Positions 1 to 8,075 of a stretch of DNA of 64,000 nucleotides are shown here, one piece after another. Source of the stretch: Massilia atriviolacea (GTDB taxonomy: Bacteria; Pseudomonadota; Gammaproteobacteria; Burkholderiales; Burkholderiaceae_D); NCBI RefSeq assembly GCF_003953935.1, contig NZ_RXLQ01000006.1, positions 186,001 to 250,000 on the forward strand, given 5' to 3'. Below the pieces are notes generated by a model that worked only from the letters and a program-made list of their open reading frames with translations, was not told the origin of the DNA and did not search any database. A program made the translations under genes and the position numbers. Each line of letters begins with the position of its first letter. Position 1 is the stretch's first letter.

Positions 1-202
1 TGCACACCACGTCGGGCGGGCAGCGGCTGTCGTCGACCTTGTCGAAACGCAGCACTGTATCCGGCGCCAGGGTCGTGCTGGTCTGCGGCAACAAGGCCAC
101 GGTGGTGGGGTTCTTGTGATGCATCGGCGGTTCCTTCAGTGGCGCTGCGGTGCACCCGGTAAATACACAGGCGGCGGCGAACGCGAGAATCAGCTGGTTC
201 AT
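1..202 (-). CDS. Putative lipoprotein, 3' end outside window
   Basis: The reading frame runs from an ATG at 202 off the left edge of the window, so only the first 67 residues are visible. The N-terminus is a short hydrophobic stretch ending in FTGC (Cys17), which resembles a lipobox, so the protein is probably an outer-membrane or periplasmic lipoprotein. An AGGAG ribosome binding site lies upstream of the ATG. The visible mature part contains a DSRCP motif followed by another Cys, a pattern I associate with small uncharacterised secreted proteins. The function is unknown and the C-terminus is missing. Confidence 0.7.
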   Translation of the reverse strand, partial: MNQLILAFAAACVFTGCTAAPLKEPPMHHKNPTTVALLPQTSTTLAPDTVLRFDKVDDSRCPPDVVC

Positions 203-357
203 GATGGGCTCCTCATTAGTGGGAAAGCCGATCATAGATCATATCAATTTCGCCACTGTGTGGCCGCGCAATTGACGAGCCGGCGCGCAGCGGGACGGCC
301 GCGCGCCGGTATTGCGGTGGGAACATGCGGAGCCGGCCCGGGCTGGCCCATAGGCAA

Positions 358-1083
358 TTACGCCTGCGCCGTGCCTTCTTGCAGGCGGCGGGTGCGGCGG
401 GTCAGGCCGATCACGGCCAGGCCGAGCGCCAGCATGGCATAGGTTTCCGGTTCCGGCACGGCGCTGGTGTAGACGGTCAGGGTCGGGTTCAGCAGGGCCA
501 GGCCGGCCCAGGAATCCTGGCTATGGACGACGCCGTCCGGCGTGGTCCAGCTGGCCGGCATGGCGAAGACGGTCATGCTGCCGTTCAGGGACATGCTCAT
601 CGACTCCCTGAGCGAGAGGTTGGCGGCGCTGAATACGAAGGCATCGTTCCCGTTGAGCTGGCTGGCCTGGCGGTTGCCGCCGGTGCTCCAGCCGGATGGG
701 GCGCTGGCGAGCAGGCTGACCGAACCGCGGTTGCTGGCCGTGCCGGCCTGGCCGCCCGGCGCCACTGCCGCGTCGAGGGTGCCGGCGAAGGTGGCGGAAA
801 AGGAATAGCCGGTGATGTGGTAGCCCGAGCGCACGGCGAAGTTCAGGTCGCCGCTGTAGGCGTTGCCGTCGGCATCGCTGCTCTTGACGGCCATGCTGCT
901 GGCAAAATCGCTGAAGCGGATCGTGGTCGCGCCATCCGCATCGGACACCAGCACGTCGGCCACCGTCGAATCTGGATTGCTGAAAGTGAAGGCGGTCGCT
1001 TCGATGACGGTTGGTGCCGCTGCGGCGCTGGCCGACGCGAACGCCAGCGCGACGGCGCTCATCTGCAATTTAAGCAAGTTCAT
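358..1083 (-). CDS. PEP-CTERM sorting domain protein
   Basis: The protein has 241 residues, with an N-terminal signal peptide (Ala-rich, ending near AAAAP) and a classic C-terminal sorting tail: VPEPETYAMLALG, a hydrophobic helix, then a basic RRTRR end. Family knowledge: such proteins are exported, processed by an exosortase and linked to the cell surface or exopolysaccharide matrix. The middle is a Ser/Gly/Asp-rich beta-type domain that I do not recognise. I chose the ATG at 1083 because an AAGGA element sits about 9 bases upstream; the in-frame ATG at 1092 would touch that element. It is followed on the same strand side by a second PEP-CTERM gene upstream. No exosortase gene is in the window. 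Confidence 0.88.
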   Translation of the reverse strand: MNLLKLQMSAVALAFASASAAAAPTVIEATAFTFSNPDSTVADVLVSDADGATTIRFSDFASSMAVKSSDADGNAYSGDLNFAVRSGYHITGYSFSATFAGTLDAAVAPGGQAGTASNRGSVSLLASAPSGWSTGGNRQASQLNGNDAFVFSAANLSLRESMSMSLNGSMTVFAMPASWTTPDGVVHSQDSWAGLALLNPTLTVYTSAVPEPETYAMLALGLAVIGLTRRTRRLQEGTAQA

Positions 1084-1242
1084 TGTTCCCATTCCTTTTC
1101 ATGTCATCAACACATCGATGAACGCCCCATGGCGTTTCCAAGCTGACATCATAATCGACGCTTTGCGCGCCTCAAAGGACAACATTGTAAGAAAGATACT
1201 GGGAGCAACATGGGCGCCGGCGCGTGAAGGCGGCGCGACGCG

Positions 1243-1734
1243 CTAGGCGTCGAGACTGTCCTGCAGGCGCTTGCGGGTGCCGCGCGTGAGCACGATGACG
1301 GCCACGCCGACGGCAAGCATGATGTAGGTTTCCGGCTCCGGCACCGACTGCGAGGCCACGCTGGCGCGCGTGCCGGCCGTGCCGTAGGCGCTGCGCTGCT
1401 GCTTGTCGAAGCCGGTGCGCGCGTCCGGGTAGGCCTGGCGCATGGTGGGCGTGCTCCAGGAACCGATATTGTTGTTGGCATACAGGCCCAGGGCGCTGAC
1501 GAGATCGCGTTCGTTCTCGCCGAGTACGTCAGCGGGGCGCAGGTGCATGGCGCGCGTGACGTCGGCCAGGCTGCGGCTGGTGCCGGCGTCGGCCAGCTCG
1601 ATGCCGGCGTGGCTGGCATAGCGCTTGGTCACATTGTTCAGGGCGGGGGACTCGATCAGGGTCGGAGCGGCGCCGGCCAGGCCGGGCGCCAGCAGCAGGG
1701 CGGCCAGATTTCGTGTCCATGTGGAGTATTTCAT
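1243..1734 (-). CDS. PEP-CTERM sorting domain protein
   Basis: This 163-residue exported protein carries an N-terminal signal peptide (hydrophobic core ALLLAPGLAGA) and a C-terminal VPEPETYIMLAVG sorting signal, a transmembrane stretch and a basic RGTRKR tail, as in exosortase substrates. The roughly 100-residue central part is not recognised. It lies 159 bases upstream of another PEP-CTERM gene on the same strand, but the two mature domains are not obviously similar. A weak AGG element precedes the ATG. AT-rich DNA at about 1840-1930 probably holds its promoter. Confidence 0.85.
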   Translation of the reverse strand: MKYSTWTRNLAALLLAPGLAGAAPTLIESPALNNVTKRYASHAGIELADAGTSRSLADVTRAMHLRPADVLGENERDLVSALGLYANNNIGSWSTPTMRQAYPDARTGFDKQQRSAYGTAGTRASVASQSVPEPETYIMLAVGVAVIVLTRGTRKRLQDSLDA

Positions 1735-1929
1735 GTGCAGACTACCTATTCATGTTGAGCTGTGAAAAAGGCTGTGACGGCGCGCAGGGCAGCGCTCGGG
1801 GGCCCCATTGTTATTGCCGCGCCCTGACACCGGCACGGTATGCATGATACGTCAAAGTCGAATTATAAATATGTAATCAAGTGTATTGTCTTGTACAAGC
1901 TTGATGAAACAGAATCCGAATTGTACCGA

Positions 1930-1965
1930 CAAAAAAAATGCCGCCTAGTCTACACCAGGCGGCAT
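1930..1965 (-). terminator. Rho-independent terminator of rpoH
   Basis: On the minus strand a 9-bp perfect stem (ATGCCGCCT / AGGCGGCAT, 10-base loop) is followed by a run of eight T. It lies about 30 bases beyond the rpoH stop codon and before the upstream region of the next minus-strand gene. Confidence 0.85.
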
Positions 1966-1995
1966 CGGCGCGGGGGCGCCAGGCGTGCGCGGGTC

Positions 1996-2895
1996 TCAGA
2001 TAAATGCCGAGAGCGCACCTTTCATCTTTTTCAGCGCGGCGCTTTCGATCTGGCGGATGCGCTCGGCCGAGACGCCGAATTCGTCGGCCAGGGCATGCAA
2101 GGTGGCCCCCGAGCCGTCGTCGTTGGCCAGCCAGCGCGCTTCGACGATGCGGCGCGAACGGGCGTCGAGCTTGCCCAGCGCGGTTTCCAGGCCTTCGGAC
2201 TGCAGGCGCGTGACCTGTTCGGCTTCGAGCACCCTGGTCGGCTCGGACAGGTCCGACGACAGGTAGGCGATCGGCGAGAACTTGTCGTCTTCGTCGTCGG
2301 TCGGCGCTTCCAGCGCGATGTCGCGGCCGGACAGGCGCGTTTCCATCTCGATCACTTCTTCGCGCTTGACGTCGAGCAGCTTGGCCAGCGCATCGATCTG
2401 GGTCGGGCTCATGGCGTCCAGGCCCTGCTTGTTGCTGCGCAGGTTGAAGAACAGCTTGCGCTGGGCCTTGGTGGTTGCCACCTTGACCAGGCGCCAGTTC
2501 TTCAGGATGTATTCATGCATCTCGGCCTTGATCCAGTGCATCGCGTACGACACCAGGCGCACGCCCTGGTCCGGGTCGAAGCGCTTGACCGCCTTCATCA
2601 GGCCGATATTGCCTTCCTGGATCAGGTCGGCGTGCGGCAGGCCGTAGCCGAGGTAGCCGCGCGCGATCGACACCACCAGGCGCAGGTGCGACAGCACCAG
2701 CTCCTGGGCGGCGCCGAGGTCGTTGTTCTTTTGCAGGCGCTGGGCCAGGGAAATCTCTTCATCGTGGGTCAGCATCGGCAGGCGGTTCACCGCCGAGATA
2801 TAGGCGTCGATATTGCCCAGGTTGCCGGTGAAACCGAGTCCTAAAGCACGATTGCCGGTCGGAACCAATGCGGATTGTGCGGACAACGTCATCAT
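1996..2895 (-). CDS. rpoH: RNA polymerase sigma-32 factor RpoH
   Basis: The heat-shock sigma factor directs RNA polymerase to chaperone and protease promoters. The 299-residue protein has the usual length. Region 2 is seen as DLIQEGNIGLMKAVKRFDP, followed by SYAMHWIKAEMHEYIL. The RpoH-specific box QRKLFFNLR follows around residue 143, and region 4 near the C-terminus has a helix-turn-helix (LADEFGVSAERIRQIE). A GAGGAA ribosome binding site precedes two consecutive ATG codons; I take the first. The gene is monocistronic, with its own promoter (3016-3045) overlapped by a CIRCE element and its own terminator. This implies HrcA repression in addition to any post-translational control. Confidence 0.97.
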   Translation of the reverse strand: MMTLSAQSALVPTGNRALGLGFTGNLGNIDAYISAVNRLPMLTHDEEISLAQRLQKNNDLGAAQELVLSHLRLVVSIARGYLGYGLPHADLIQEGNIGLMKAVKRFDPDQGVRLVSYAMHWIKAEMHEYILKNWRLVKVATTKAQRKLFFNLRSNKQGLDAMSPTQIDALAKLLDVKREEVIEMETRLSGRDIALEAPTDDEDDKFSPIAYLSSDLSEPTRVLEAEQVTRLQSEGLETALGKLDARSRRIVEARWLANDDGSGATLHALADEFGVSAERIRQIESAALKKMKGALSAFI

Positions 2896-3015
2896 GTATT
2901 TCCTCTTAGAGTCTGTGCTGCATCATCGAATGCCCGGGCCGGATGCCGGTCCGGGGCGACTGTTGCGGTCTGATGCCAGCGGTGGCTTCGGGGATTCCCC
3001 GCCATGCAAGACCCT

Positions 3016-3045
3016 ATATTAGCACTCTCTTGTTGGGAGTGCCAA
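3016..3045 (-). promoter_or_regulatory. Sigma70-type promoter of rpoH
   Basis: Read on the minus strand, TTGGCA is followed by an 18-base spacer and TAATAT, a good housekeeping promoter upstream of rpoH. The -35 and -10 hexamers fall inside the two arms of the CIRCE inverted repeat, so an HrcA dimer bound there would block polymerase. Confidence 0.75.
3019..3045. promoter_or_regulatory. CIRCE element (HrcA operator)
   Basis: TTAGCACTC, nine bases, GAGTGCCAA. The published CIRCE consensus is TTAGCACTC-N9-GAGTGCTAA, so 17 of 18 arm positions match. It coincides with the rpoH promoter. The sequence match is direct; HrcA control is inferred from the known role of CIRCE. Confidence 0.92.
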
Positions 3046-3354
3046 TGTGCAGAATGTATGGCAGCGATAGCGAAATGTTATTACTTAGAGGCAACCATAA
3101 AATGGCAAGCTTCACTCTAGTGGAGGACTGCATTCACGCCTTGATACGGATCAAATACCCTGCGTGCCGAATCGCCATGCAGTTGCGCCAGCGCTGGTGT
3201 CGATGCCAGCCGACAGTGTCGCGCAAGCCGCTGCGGGCTTCTGTACGCTCGCACACGCTGCGCTTGCGTACCGTGCCTGACAGGTGCCTGCGCTCCCGCC
3301 GCGCCACCCGGGTTGCATGGCGGCGACGATGCCATCCAAATGTAAGGACATGCG
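3046..3354. other. Intergenic region between rpoH and the first RTX gene
   Basis: About 310 bases between divergent promoters. Several frames stay open here but none has codon usage, a ribosome binding site or a product I recognise. I see no RNA gene or terminator-like hairpin. Confidence 0.5.
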
Positions 3355-3383
3355 TTGACAATACGCAAAGATTTCCTTAAAAC
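3355..3383 (+). promoter_or_regulatory. Promoter of first RTX gene
   Basis: TTGACA, 17-base spacer, TAAAAC, located 31 bases before the start codon. The same arrangement (TTGACG, 17 bases, TAAAAC, with similar spacer bases) precedes the second RTX gene, which supports it as a conserved functional element. Confidence 0.65.
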
Positions 3384-3413
3384 AATGATATTCCAACATT
3401 TTTTAAGGACATC

Positions 3414-6400
3414 ATGGATCCCATTCTGATCATCGACGGCGACGACAACAATAATCACCTGAGCGGCGGCGCGGCGCCAGAAGCAATGAATGGCAAGGGC
3501 GGCGACGACTTCCTGTTCGGCAGCGACGGCAACGACACCCTGGACGGCGGCGCCGGCAAGGATATCCTCGACGGCGCGCGCGGCGACGATACCTATCTGT
3601 GGGGGCGCGGCGCCGGGCAGGACATCATCGTCTACGGCGGGCCGGCGGGTGCGGGAATGAACGTGCTGCAATTGACCGAGGGCGTGGCCCCGTCCGACCT
3701 GCGCCTGGTGCGGCAAAACGATCACCTGGTGTTCGGCATCGCCGGCACCGAGGACACGCTGACCGTGCATGGCTTCTTCATGCAGGACCTCTCGTATACA
3801 GGCGGCATGGCGTGGGGCTACCCGATCAGCGACATCCGCTTCGCCGACGGCACGCGCTGGGACATGCTGGCCATCCAGACCCAGGTCAGGCTGGCCAGCT
3901 CGCCGCTGCTGGTGCTCGGCGAGCAGGACGACCAGATGGGCGGACCGGCGCTGGACGGCGCCGGTGGCAACGACGATCTCTTCACCGGCGGGGCCGGGGT
4001 GCTGTTCGGCGGCAGCGGCAACGATACCCTGCATGGCGGCTGGCAGGCCGATGTCCTGCAAGGCGGCAGCGGCGACGATCTGTTGCTCGGCGGCGAAGGC
4101 AACGACTTCCTCGACGGCGGCGCCGGCAACGATGTGCTGGACGGCCAGGGCGGCTTCGATACCTACCGCTTCGGCTACGGCAGCGGCCAGGACCTCATCG
4201 CCCCGTCCCGGTTCGGCCAGGGCGACGTGCTGACCATCGTCATGGGGCCCGCCGTGCAGGCCGGCACGCTGACGGTCTTGCGCACCAGCCCGGACAGCCC
4301 GGACCTGGTGCTGGAACTGCCGCTGAGCGGAGAGCGCCTGACGCTCAAGGAGTATTTCAGCAGTCCGCGCCAGGTCGCGATCCAGTTCGCCGACGGCAGC
4401 AGCATGGATAGATCGCTGATCGACATGAAAGCCAGCGGCGCCATGCCTGTCAACAACGTGACCGGCACCGAGGGCGGCGACTATCTGTACGGCACCTACA
4501 TGAGCGACATCCTGCGCGGCGGCGGCGGCGACGACAACCTGGTCGGCGGCGGCGGCGACGACCTGCTGATCGGCGGCCAAGGCAACGACATGCTCGACGC
4601 CTTCCAGGGCAACGATGTCGTCGATGGCGGCGCCGGCGACGACCGCGTCATGAGCGGCGAGGGCCATGCCGTCTTGCTGTTCGGGCGCGCTTCCGGCCAC
4701 GACGATGTCTTCGTGCCGCGCGCCGGCGGTTCCATGACGGTCTTGCTGGAAGCGGGGATCGGCGCCGCCGATATTGCGCTCAGCCGCAGCAACGGCGGCC
4801 AGGGGGCAGACCTGCTGGTCGAGGTCGGCGGCCAGCAGGCGGGCATCCGCCTTCCCGGCTACTTCATGCCGGCGCCGGACGGGGCGGTGCCGGCCTTCGC
4901 GCTGCAGTTTGCCGATGGCGCGCTGTGGAATAGCGCCCTCATCAACAATCTCCTCCTCACCGGAAACGACGACAACAATACCCTCGACGGCACGGTCGGC
5001 AACGACCGCCTCGACGGCCGTGGCGGCAACGACATGCTGCATGGCCTGCAGGGCAATGACCTGCTGCTGGGCGGCCAAGGCAGCGACGTGCTGATCGGCG
5101 GGGAAGGCGACGACACCCTCTACGGCGGCCAGGGCAACGATTTCCTCGACGACAGTGTCGGCAACAATACCTATGTGTTCGCGCGCGGCGACGGGCGCGA
5201 CATGATCTTCAACAACCAGAAGCTGCAAGAAGCGCGCTACCAGAGCATCGCGTTTGCCGACGGCATCAGCCCCGAGCAGGTGCACCTGCAGCGCGTTCCA
5301 CGCGGCACCTGGGACGACCTGGTGCTGACGCTCGACGGCGCGCCGGACCAGGAAATCACGGTGCAGGGCTACGTCTACAACGACCCGATGTACGCCACCA
5401 ATATGTCCCTGAAAGAGATCCGCTTCGCCGACGGCAGCGCATGGGACGCGGCGGCCATCGCCCGGCGCCTCACCACCGGCACCGAGATCGGCGAAACCAT
5501 CCCCGGCACCGAGGGCAACGACCTCATCGACGGCAAGGGCGGCGACGACATCCTGGCCGGGCAGGGCGGCAACGACACCCTGATCGGCGGGCGCGGCCAC
5601 GACCGGATCGACGGCGGCGCCGGCGCCGACACCTATGTATTCAACCTGGGCGACGGGCCCGACACGCTGGCCGACACCTACGCCGGCAGCGGCGCGGCGG
5701 GCAATATCATCCGTTTCGGGGCCGGCATCGTGGGCAAGGATGTGCGCTTGACCGAGCGCGGCAGCGATGTGGAGATCGTCTACGGCAGCGGCGCCGACCG
5801 CATCGTGCTGCTCAACAACCGCGCCGACCTGCCCGCCTTCGACCGCATCGAGTTTGCCGACGGCAGCCTGGCCAGCGTCGCCAGCTACCTCAACCATGCG
5901 CCGGTGCTGGCCAAGCCGCTGCCGGACATGGCGGCGGCGCGCGGCCAGCTGTTCAAGCAGAGCCTGTGGGGTACCTTCTCCGACCCGGACGCGGGCGACA
6001 CGCTCAGCCTGACGGTGAGCCAGGCCAACGGCCAGGCGCTGCCCGCGTGGCTGGTCTACGACGCGCGCGAAACCACCCTAGCGGGCTACGCGCCGCTCAG
6101 CCCATCGGCCGTATACCAGCTGCGCGTGACCGCCACCGACCGCGGCGGACTGCAGGTGTCGGATGAATTCACCCTGACCCTGGACGCCCCCAACATGGCG
6201 CCGTACGTCAAGTTGTCGAGCGGCGGGGCGCGCGTGAACGAAAACACCTCCTTCGGCTTGCGCACGCCCACCTTCGCCGACGCCGATGCCGGCGACGCGC
6301 TCACCATCAAGGTCGGCATGGCCGACGGCAGCGCGCTGCCCGGCTGGATGTCGTTCAACGGCAGCGATTACCTGCGCGGCATGCCCGGCTACGCCAACGC

Positions 6401-7904
6401 CGGCACCTACCAGCTCAGTGCGACGGCCACCGACAAGGGCGGCCTGTCGGTGTCGAGCACTTTCCAGGTGGTGGTCGACAACGTCAACCGCGCGCCGCTG
6501 CCGGCCCAGGCGGTCGGCACCCTGAACGCGGCCCAGGGGACGCCGTTTGCCGGGGTGCTGCCGGCCAGGACCCTGGTCGACCCGGATGGCGACGCCATCG
6601 CCTACCAGCTGGTCCAGGCCGATGGCAGCCCCCTGCCGGCCTGGCTGGCGTTCGACGCGGCCACCCGCACCCTGTCCGGCACGCCGCCGGCGGGCGCGGC
6701 GCCGCTCCTGTCGCTGCTGCTCACGGGCACCGACAGCGCCGGCCTGGCCGGCAGCGCCAGCTTCAAGCTGGCGGTGGCGGCCGATGCGGTCCGGATCCTC
6801 AACGGCACGGCCGACGGCGATGTGCTGAACGGCCTGGCGGCCGGCGACACCCTGCTCGGCCTGGCCGGGAACGACCAGTTGAACGGATTTGCCGGCAACG
6901 ACCTGCTCGACGGCGGCCTGGGCGCCGACCGCATGGCCGGCGGCGCGGGGGACGACCGCTACCTGGTCGATGTCGCCGGCGACGTGGCGCTGGAACTGGC
7001 CAATGACGGGCGCGACACCATCGTCGCCACGGTCGGGTATACCTTGCCGGCCAATACGGAGGTGCTGGTGCTGGGCGGCACAGGCGCGCTGTCCGGCTAC
7101 GGCAACGGCGCCGACAACATCTTGTCCGGCAACAGCGCGAATAATTTCCTGAGCGGCAATGGCGGCAACGATGTGCTGCAGGGCGGCGCCGGCAACGACA
7201 GCCTGGTCGACAGCCTGGGCAAGAACCTGTTCGACGGCGGCAGCGGCGTCGACACCCTGTCCGGTGGCAGCGGCAACGAACTGTTCATCGGCGGCGGCGG
7301 GAACGACGTCATCAACCCGGGCAGCGGGATCGACATCATCGCCTTCAATCGCGGCGACGGCAGCGACGCGCTCAACCCGAGCACGGGACTGGACAATGTG
7401 ATTTCGCTGGGACGCGGCATCGCCTACGCCGACCTGACGTTCAGGAAGGTGGGCACGGACCTGGTTCTCGGCACCGGCGCCGGCGAGCAGATCAGCCTGA
7501 AGAGCTGGTACGCGTCGGCCTCCAGCCATAGCGTGGCCAGGCTGCAGATGTTCATCGAGGGCGGCAGCGATTACCAGACCGGCTCGACTCTGCCGATGAA
7601 GAACGAGAAGATCCAGCTGTTCAACTTCGATGCGCTGGCCACCAGGTTCGACCAGGCCTTGCTGGCCGATCCCGCGCTGTCCAGCTGGGCCCTGGCGCCG
7701 GAACTGGCCGCCGTCTGGATCAAGGCCGGCGCCAGCACGGCGCTTGGCGGCGACCTGGCGCAGCAGTATGCGAGCACAGGCGCCCTGGCCAACGTGGCCC
7801 AGGTGCCGGCGCTGGCGATCATCGGCAGCCCCGCCTTCGGCGACGCCGGCCAGGCGCTCGGTTCGGCGCTCGGCCTGGCCGACGGCTCGGCCTTCCTGAT
7901 GTAA
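3414..7904 (+). CDS. Large RTX calcium-binding repeat protein with He_PIG domains
   Basis: The 1,496-residue acidic protein has blocks of RTX nonapeptides (GGxGxDxLx, e.g. GGAGNDVLDG) at roughly residues 20-60, 180-250, 345-410, 520-580, 695-745 and 1135-1300. They alternate with HCBP-like stretches ending in FADG. Three immunoglobulin-like He_PIG/cadherin-like domains follow one another at about 825-1120. RTX repeats fold on binding calcium outside the cell, and most such proteins leave by a type I secretion system; no signal peptide is present. The C-terminus ends in ADGSAFLM. No lipase, protease or toxin domain is visible, so I infer a surface or matrix protein. AAGGA precedes the ATG. A close paralogue follows directly. 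No type I exporter is in the window. Confidence 0.9.
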   Translation: MDPILIIDGDDNNNHLSGGAAPEAMNGKGGDDFLFGSDGNDTLDGGAGKDILDGARGDDTYLWGRGAGQDIIVYGGPAGAGMNVLQLTEGVAPSDLRLVRQNDHLVFGIAGTEDTLTVHGFFMQDLSYTGGMAWGYPISDIRFADGTRWDMLAIQTQVRLASSPLLVLGEQDDQMGGPALDGAGGNDDLFTGGAGVLFGGSGNDTLHGGWQADVLQGGSGDDLLLGGEGNDFLDGGAGNDVLDGQGGFDTYRFGYGSGQDLIAPSRFGQGDVLTIVMGPAVQAGTLTVLRTSPDSPDLVLELPLSGERLTLKEYFSSPRQVAIQFADGSSMDRSLIDMKASGAMPVNNVTGTEGGDYLYGTYMSDILRGGGGDDNLVGGGGDDLLIGGQGNDMLDAFQGNDVVDGGAGDDRVMSGEGHAVLLFGRASGHDDVFVPRAGGSMTVLLEAGIGAADIALSRSNGGQGADLLVEVGGQQAGIRLPGYFMPAPDGAVPAFALQFADGALWNSALINNLLLTGNDDNNTLDGTVGNDRLDGRGGNDMLHGLQGNDLLLGGQGSDVLIGGEGDDTLYGGQGNDFLDDSVGNNTYVFARGDGRDMIFNNQKLQEARYQSIAFADGISPEQVHLQRVPRGTWDDLVLTLDGAPDQEITVQGYVYNDPMYATNMSLKEIRFADGSAWDAAAIARRLTTGTEIGETIPGTEGNDLIDGKGGDDILAGQGGNDTLIGGRGHDRIDGGAGADTYVFNLGDGPDTLADTYAGSGAAGNIIRFGAGIVGKDVRLTERGSDVEIVYGSGADRIVLLNNRADLPAFDRIEFADGSLASVASYLNHAPVLAKPLPDMAAARGQLFKQSLWGTFSDPDAGDTLSLTVSQANGQALPAWLVYDARETTLAGYAPLSPSAVYQLRVTATDRGGLQVSDEFTLTLDAPNMAPYVKLSSGGARVNENTSFGLRTPTFADADAGDALTIKVGMADGSALPGWMSFNGSDYLRGMPGYANAGTYQLSATATDKGGLSVSSTFQVVVDNVNRAPLPAQAVGTLNAAQGTPFAGVLPARTLVDPDGDAIAYQLVQADGSPLPAWLAFDAATRTLSGTPPAGAAPLLSLLLTGTDSAGLAGSASFKLAVAADAVRILNGTADGDVLNGLAAGDTLLGLAGNDQLNGFAGNDLLDGGLGADRMAGGAGDDRYLVDVAGDVALELANDGRDTIVATVGYTLPANTEVLVLGGTGALSGYGNGADNILSGNSANNFLSGNGGNDVLQGGAGNDSLVDSLGKNLFDGGSGVDTLSGGSGNELFIGGGGNDVINPGSGIDIIAFNRGDGSDALNPSTGLDNVISLGRGIAYADLTFRKVGTDLVLGTGAGEQISLKSWYASASSHSVARLQMFIEGGSDYQTGSTLPMKNEKIQLFNFDALATRFDQALLADPALSSWALAPELAAVWIKAGASTALGGDLAQQYASTGALANVAQVPALAIIGSPAFGDAGQALGSALGLADGSAFLM

Positions 7905-7917
7905 GCGCACGGAAAAA

Positions 7918-7937
7918 GGGGCCGCCAATGCGGCTCC
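7918..7937 (+). terminator. Hairpin after first RTX gene (possible weak terminator)
   Basis: GGGGCCGC, CAAT loop, GCGGCTCC forms an 8-bp stem with one G-U pair, 14 bases beyond the stop codon. There is no immediate T run, so termination would be weak and read-through into the second RTX gene is possible. Confidence 0.4.
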
Positions 7938-8015
7938 AGCGCTGTAAAAATGGCGACGCGAGCGGCCATTCGCGTCTGCGCCAGGCGCTTGTCGCGCCGG
8001 TTGACAAAACCGGTG

Positions 8016-8044
8016 TTGACGATAAGTAAGCATTTCTTTAAAAC
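8016..8044 (+). promoter_or_regulatory. Promoter of second RTX gene
   Basis: TTGACG, 17 bases, TAAAAC, 31 bases before the start codon. It is the duplicated counterpart of the promoter at 3355-3383, with the same spacing to the ATG and matching blocks such as GTTGAC and TTAAAAC. Confidence 0.6.
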
Positions 8045-8075
8045 GTACTCCTCAACAACTTTTTCTGGATATCCC

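Noticed and set aside
2943-3380. A 145-residue plus-strand frame between rpoH and the first RTX gene
   Set aside because: It covers the CIRCE element and the RTX promoter, is rich in rare Arg/Cys codons and lacks a ribosome binding site.
3117-5897. A 926-residue minus-strand open frame over the first RTX gene
   Set aside because: Same antisense repeat effect; low-complexity Ala/Val/Gln composition and no recognisable domain.
6078-8033. A 651-residue minus-strand open frame over the 3' part of the first RTX gene
   Set aside because: Antisense shadow of the RTX and He_PIG region, ending in the intergenic region between the two RTX genes.
7950-8075. Extended N-terminus of the second RTX protein
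   Set aside because: The added 42 residues lie over the duplicated promoter and do not align with the paralogue.
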